Source: Corella eumyota
Taxonomy: Eukaryota > Chordata > Ascidiacea > Phlebobranchia > Corellidae
Direction: 5' to 3'
NCBI GenBank assembly: GCA_963082875.1
Contig: OY720097.1
Span: 19,910,501 to 19,974,500 of the forward strand
DNA: 64,000 nt
Shown: in pieces, positions 60,901-64,000 of the stretch
Layout: each line of letters starts with the position of its first letter
Numbering within the stretch: the first letter of the stretch is position 1
Notes under the pieces: generated by a model
The model's database searches: none
The model's input: only the letters and a program-made list of their open reading frames with translations
What the model was told of the DNA's origin: nothing
Translations under genes and position numbers: made by a program

Positions 60901-63900
60901 ATATGGAATTAAAAAATCTGTTTTTTTTTAGAATTCGTTGTATTGACCAAGGCTGTTGCTGGAGCGGTGAAGAATGTAGCAAACCGACAGCTTCATTTAA
61001 TGCAGACTTTAACCCGAATGAATTTGGTATAAATATACAAACATTCAAGAATGCATAATTAAAAAGCATTTAGTTTTTTTATTAAAAAGCATTTAGTTAA
61101 CAAGGTCTTGTCTATTTTAAAATATGTTAACAAAAAATATTTTGACTTCTTTTTTTAGTTAATAATATATTTCTTTTTTTAGATTTCGGTTTAATAGAGG
61201 ATGCGTATCTAGCTGATTATTGGGTTCCATCTCTATTTGAAATAGTAATTGATACATTCGAAGATTTCCAATATACACTTTCCTGTACTGGATTGACTTC
61301 AGTTCAATGTGGATCTACTGGTATTACTAGGTAAGGTCATGTGATATTTTAAAGTTAAATATAAAAATACTGCTTCCCTATAGGATTAGTATACCTAAAA
61401 TATCTTGCGAATAATTATAACATAAACATGTAAATGTTAAGTTGACTACCTTCTAATGAACAACTTACACGTTTAATTAAAATTGGGTAGTTTATTATGA
61501 CTGCCTATGCCGGCAATAATTTTTCTCAAACCATAAGATATGTTTAAAAATTAGTACATGTAAACGGCACTTTAAATGTATTGTATATTTGCAAATAAGC
61601 AAAACTATCTAACAACCTTACTTATATCCCAGGGCAGGTTAAAAAGTCTATTAACATATTTCTTTCAACATAATAACCATAATTGAACGGTTTTAGATCA
61701 AATTGTTTATCGTTGGGTTGTTGTTGGGAGCCAAGATTCCTATTTGAGGGCACAACTCAAAATTTTTGCATATCACCTTTACTTACACAAACAAATAACG
61801 TAACAGGTAATACACATTAAAAAAGATTATTCTGATAAAAAAACCGTAAACCAGTTTGTGTAAAAATATGCTTTAAACCAAACTTTGGCATCTCTTTATG
61901 TGGTTTCTAGGCCTCCGTTTAAGGGTAGCCTAAAGCCTCATTTTAAGGTTATTGCGTAGGTTCTTTATTTATCTAGGTTAAATTTAAATTTAAGGTAATA
62001 TTAACATTGCCAAACTTGTTAAACGACATTGCCAAATATTAATATTATACTTTGTTAATAGAATTACTATTCAATATTTTTCCAGTACAAGACGAGCCTT
62101 TAAGTTGGAGTGACTGGAGTACATGGAGCGACTGCGTTACAACAGCGCCTTGCTCTAATATCGGTGAACGAGCTCGTACTCGAGAATGTGGAACAACATC
62201 TGATAAACGTGGTAGTTGTATTGGAAATTTTTTGCTTATAGAGGAATGCAATCGACCAACCAAATGTGTGGTTACTGGATGGTCAGATTGGAACTCCTGG
62301 AGTCAATGTTCTGATCAATGTGGGCCAGGGTTGCAAGAACGAAAACGGGAATGCTCGTTGATTAATTCAGAAGGTAAAAAAGTAAAACAAAATTTTTAAA
62401 TAGGCTTAAAAAGTTTACACATACACGTAAGGAATTACATAGCCTTCATACATAAACTCAATCCAAATGTGTTGTTTTAGGGGCATATATCTTGATAAAA
62501 AGGTAACTTTTGTTTATTGTAAAATAAGTACATGATTTTTTTAGATGAAAGTTGTGAAATTCGTTTTAACCTCGAAAATCTCCCTAGTGATTCACAAACA
62601 CAAGAATGCAATTCCATTTTATGTGAACAATGGGCGTCATGGTCGCTATTTACTTTATGCAACGCGCCATGCAGAGGGTCTGGAACAATGACAAGGCAGA
62701 GAGATTGTCAACTTCCAACTGAGATTACCTTGCATGATGATATCTGTTATGTTCAAGAGCAAACTTGTGATGGAGATCTAACTTGTCCGCCACGATGGAC
62801 CACCTGGGAGCCTTGGTCAAGTTGTTCTGAGTCTTGTACAGTTGGACTGCAAACAAGAGAGCGTAGATGCCGATCTGATGCTGGAGATATTGTTGATAAT
62901 TTTAATTGTGAATCAAACGAAGGTTTGTCTATTGAGGTAAACACTTGCAATGGAGGATTTTGTTTAAGTTGGTCAGAATGGGAAAACGATGGCAATTGCA
63001 ATGCTAGTTGTGAACAAACAGGTTTGCAAAGAACAACACGCAAATGTTTAAATTTTGACTTTCCTTATATCGAACCCAACGACTGCCGAGTACAATATGA
63101 GGAGTGTACTGGTCCAAGTTGCCGCGGTAATTGGGCAACGTGGCGAGAATGGGCACCTTGCGACAACCAATGTGGGCCTTCAATAACAAGAAGATCCAGA
63201 GACTGTATTCTGTTTGGTGAATCAGTTTCAGATTTAACACGGTGTGAAGTAGGCTTGGATGGATTGTCAAATAGCGATGAGCAAGAATGTAACTCGTTTT
63301 TATGCTCATCTTGGGGCGAATGGACACTGCAAGATGATTGTACAGCTTTATGTAGAGGAATTGGTACTGAAACCCGGTCACGAGAATGTTTAGACAACGC
63401 TGAAGTACGAAAGCAGATCAATCTTGAGGTAGTTGACGATATTTTAAGTATTCACCCATTGGAATGTTACACTGAAAGAGTAAGGTGCACTGGTGCACCT
63501 ACATGTGCACCGACTTGGGCTGCTTGGTCTGAATGGTCAAGTTGTTCAACAGAGTGCACAGTTGGTACAAGGTCAAGAAGTAGAACTTGTACAAACGATC
63601 GAGAAGAGGTAGTGGATAACTGTATAGGAATAGACACAGAAACTTCTTCCTGCAACAGCGATACTTGTTTACTATGGGGTGAATATAGTTCTCCGATATG
63701 TAATGGGCCTTGTGACGAAACAAAAATTGTGGAATCAACAAGAGAATGTTTACTACCAGCTTTTAATAGTGCCAACATAAACCGAAATTGTTTTAGGCGC
63801 CTTCAGTCTTGTGAAATCATCCCGTGTATAGCTGAATGGAGTCAATGGGCATTATGGACATTGTGTAGCGACGATTGCGTTAACTCTATCAGAGAACGAA

Positions 63901-64000
63901 ACAGGACATGTGTATTAAAAGAGGAAATTGTCGAAAGTGAGATGTGTAGCGGACCTTTAAATGAAATGGAAAGGTGTGAAGATCGCTCGTGTGATAGTTG
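57975..64000 (+). CDS. secreted trefoil / thrombospondin type-1 repeat protein, 11 exons seen, 3' end outside window
   Basis: Exons 57975-58047, 58453-58617, 59211-59348, 59741-59960, 60141-60241, 60412-60583, 60932-61026, 61183-61330, 61697-61806, 62086-62373 and 62545 to beyond 64000. A signal peptide is encoded by exon 1 (LKLFLVAFLIQFSTQQ). Five P-type (trefoil) modules follow, with cores AIGCCYKES, SFDCCYDRR, ALKCCWSYS, DQGCCWSGE and SLGCCWEPR. Domains 3-5 are each split by an intron at the same place, after a Lys or Arg codon. From about residue 410, at least ten TSP1 modules begin WSDWSTWSDC, WSDWNSWSQC, WASWSLFTLC, WTTWEPWSSC, WSEWENDGNC, WATWREWAPC, WGEWTLQDDC, WAAWSEWSSC, WGEYSSPIC and WSQWALWTLC. 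WxxWxxW sites suit C-mannosylation; CSESCTVG fits an O-fucosylation site. It is extracellular or matrix by inference; I know of no named orthologue. Confidence 0.9.

Noticed and set aside
62753-63778. Minus-strand open frames of 80-125 codons at the right end
   Set aside because: They are antisense shadows of the large TSP1 exon, whose + strand frame has the conserved Trp/Cys pattern.
1-64000. CRISPR arrays, operons or bacterial features
   Set aside because: All genes have spliceosomal introns; tandem repeats lack the constant-repeat/unique-spacer pattern.

Overview
The window is nuclear DNA of an animal, most likely a tunicate (a Ciona-like ascidian; genus not determined). All the recognisable genes are metazoan: RSK kinase, cytosolic LeuRS, an ASIC-type channel, BBS7, an RDH-like dehydrogenase and a trefoil/thrombospondin protein. 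Introns are short (about 90-700 bp) with GT..AG ends, the non-coding DNA is strongly AT-rich, and a tRNA-derived SINE is scattered through the introns. Every gene seen lies on the + strand.

Layout. 1-3.9 kb: the 3' half of an RPS6KA (p90 RSK) gene. 6-19.1 kb: a complete 26-exon LARS1, whose introns carry about ten copies or fragments of one SINE family. 20.3-24.7 kb: a complete 13-exon DEG/ENaC (ASIC-like) channel. 24.7-41.1 kb: a repeat-dominated interval. It holds a possible TIR element, a roughly 5.4-kb array of 24 exon-like 230-bp units between CpG-rich direct repeats, two minisatellites, a cytochrome P450 terminal-exon relic, and tandem AT-rich repeats of about 125 and 710 bp. 41.5-48.4 kb: a complete 14-exon BBS7. 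50-53.3 kb: a satellite of eleven roughly 309-bp units. 53.5-55 kb: the tail of one short-chain dehydrogenase gene and an almost complete neighbour disrupted at its cofactor motif. 58 kb to the end: the 5' part of a secreted protein with five trefoil domains followed by at least ten thrombospondin type-1 repeats.

For the RSK, LARS1, ASIC and BBS7 models, exon lengths sum to whole codon numbers and the splice phases agree across every junction. This is good internal support (LARS1 1186 aa, ASIC-like 550 aa, BBS7 738 aa). The genes are unrelated in function and show no operon-like spacing.

The most unusual object is the 26.7-32.2 kb array. Each unit holds a 123-nt segment bounded by a conserved acceptor and donor, with the same phase (1-1) at both ends. 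One frame is open in 15 of the 23 regular units, and two of the indels between units are multiples of three. It may be a gene for a highly repetitive acidic protein, a spliced repetitive non-coding RNA, or a decaying satellite that keeps splice signals; the sequence alone does not decide. Also worth checking are the trefoil-TSR fusion and the satellite whose units each carry a CCAAT/E-box pair at fixed spacing.
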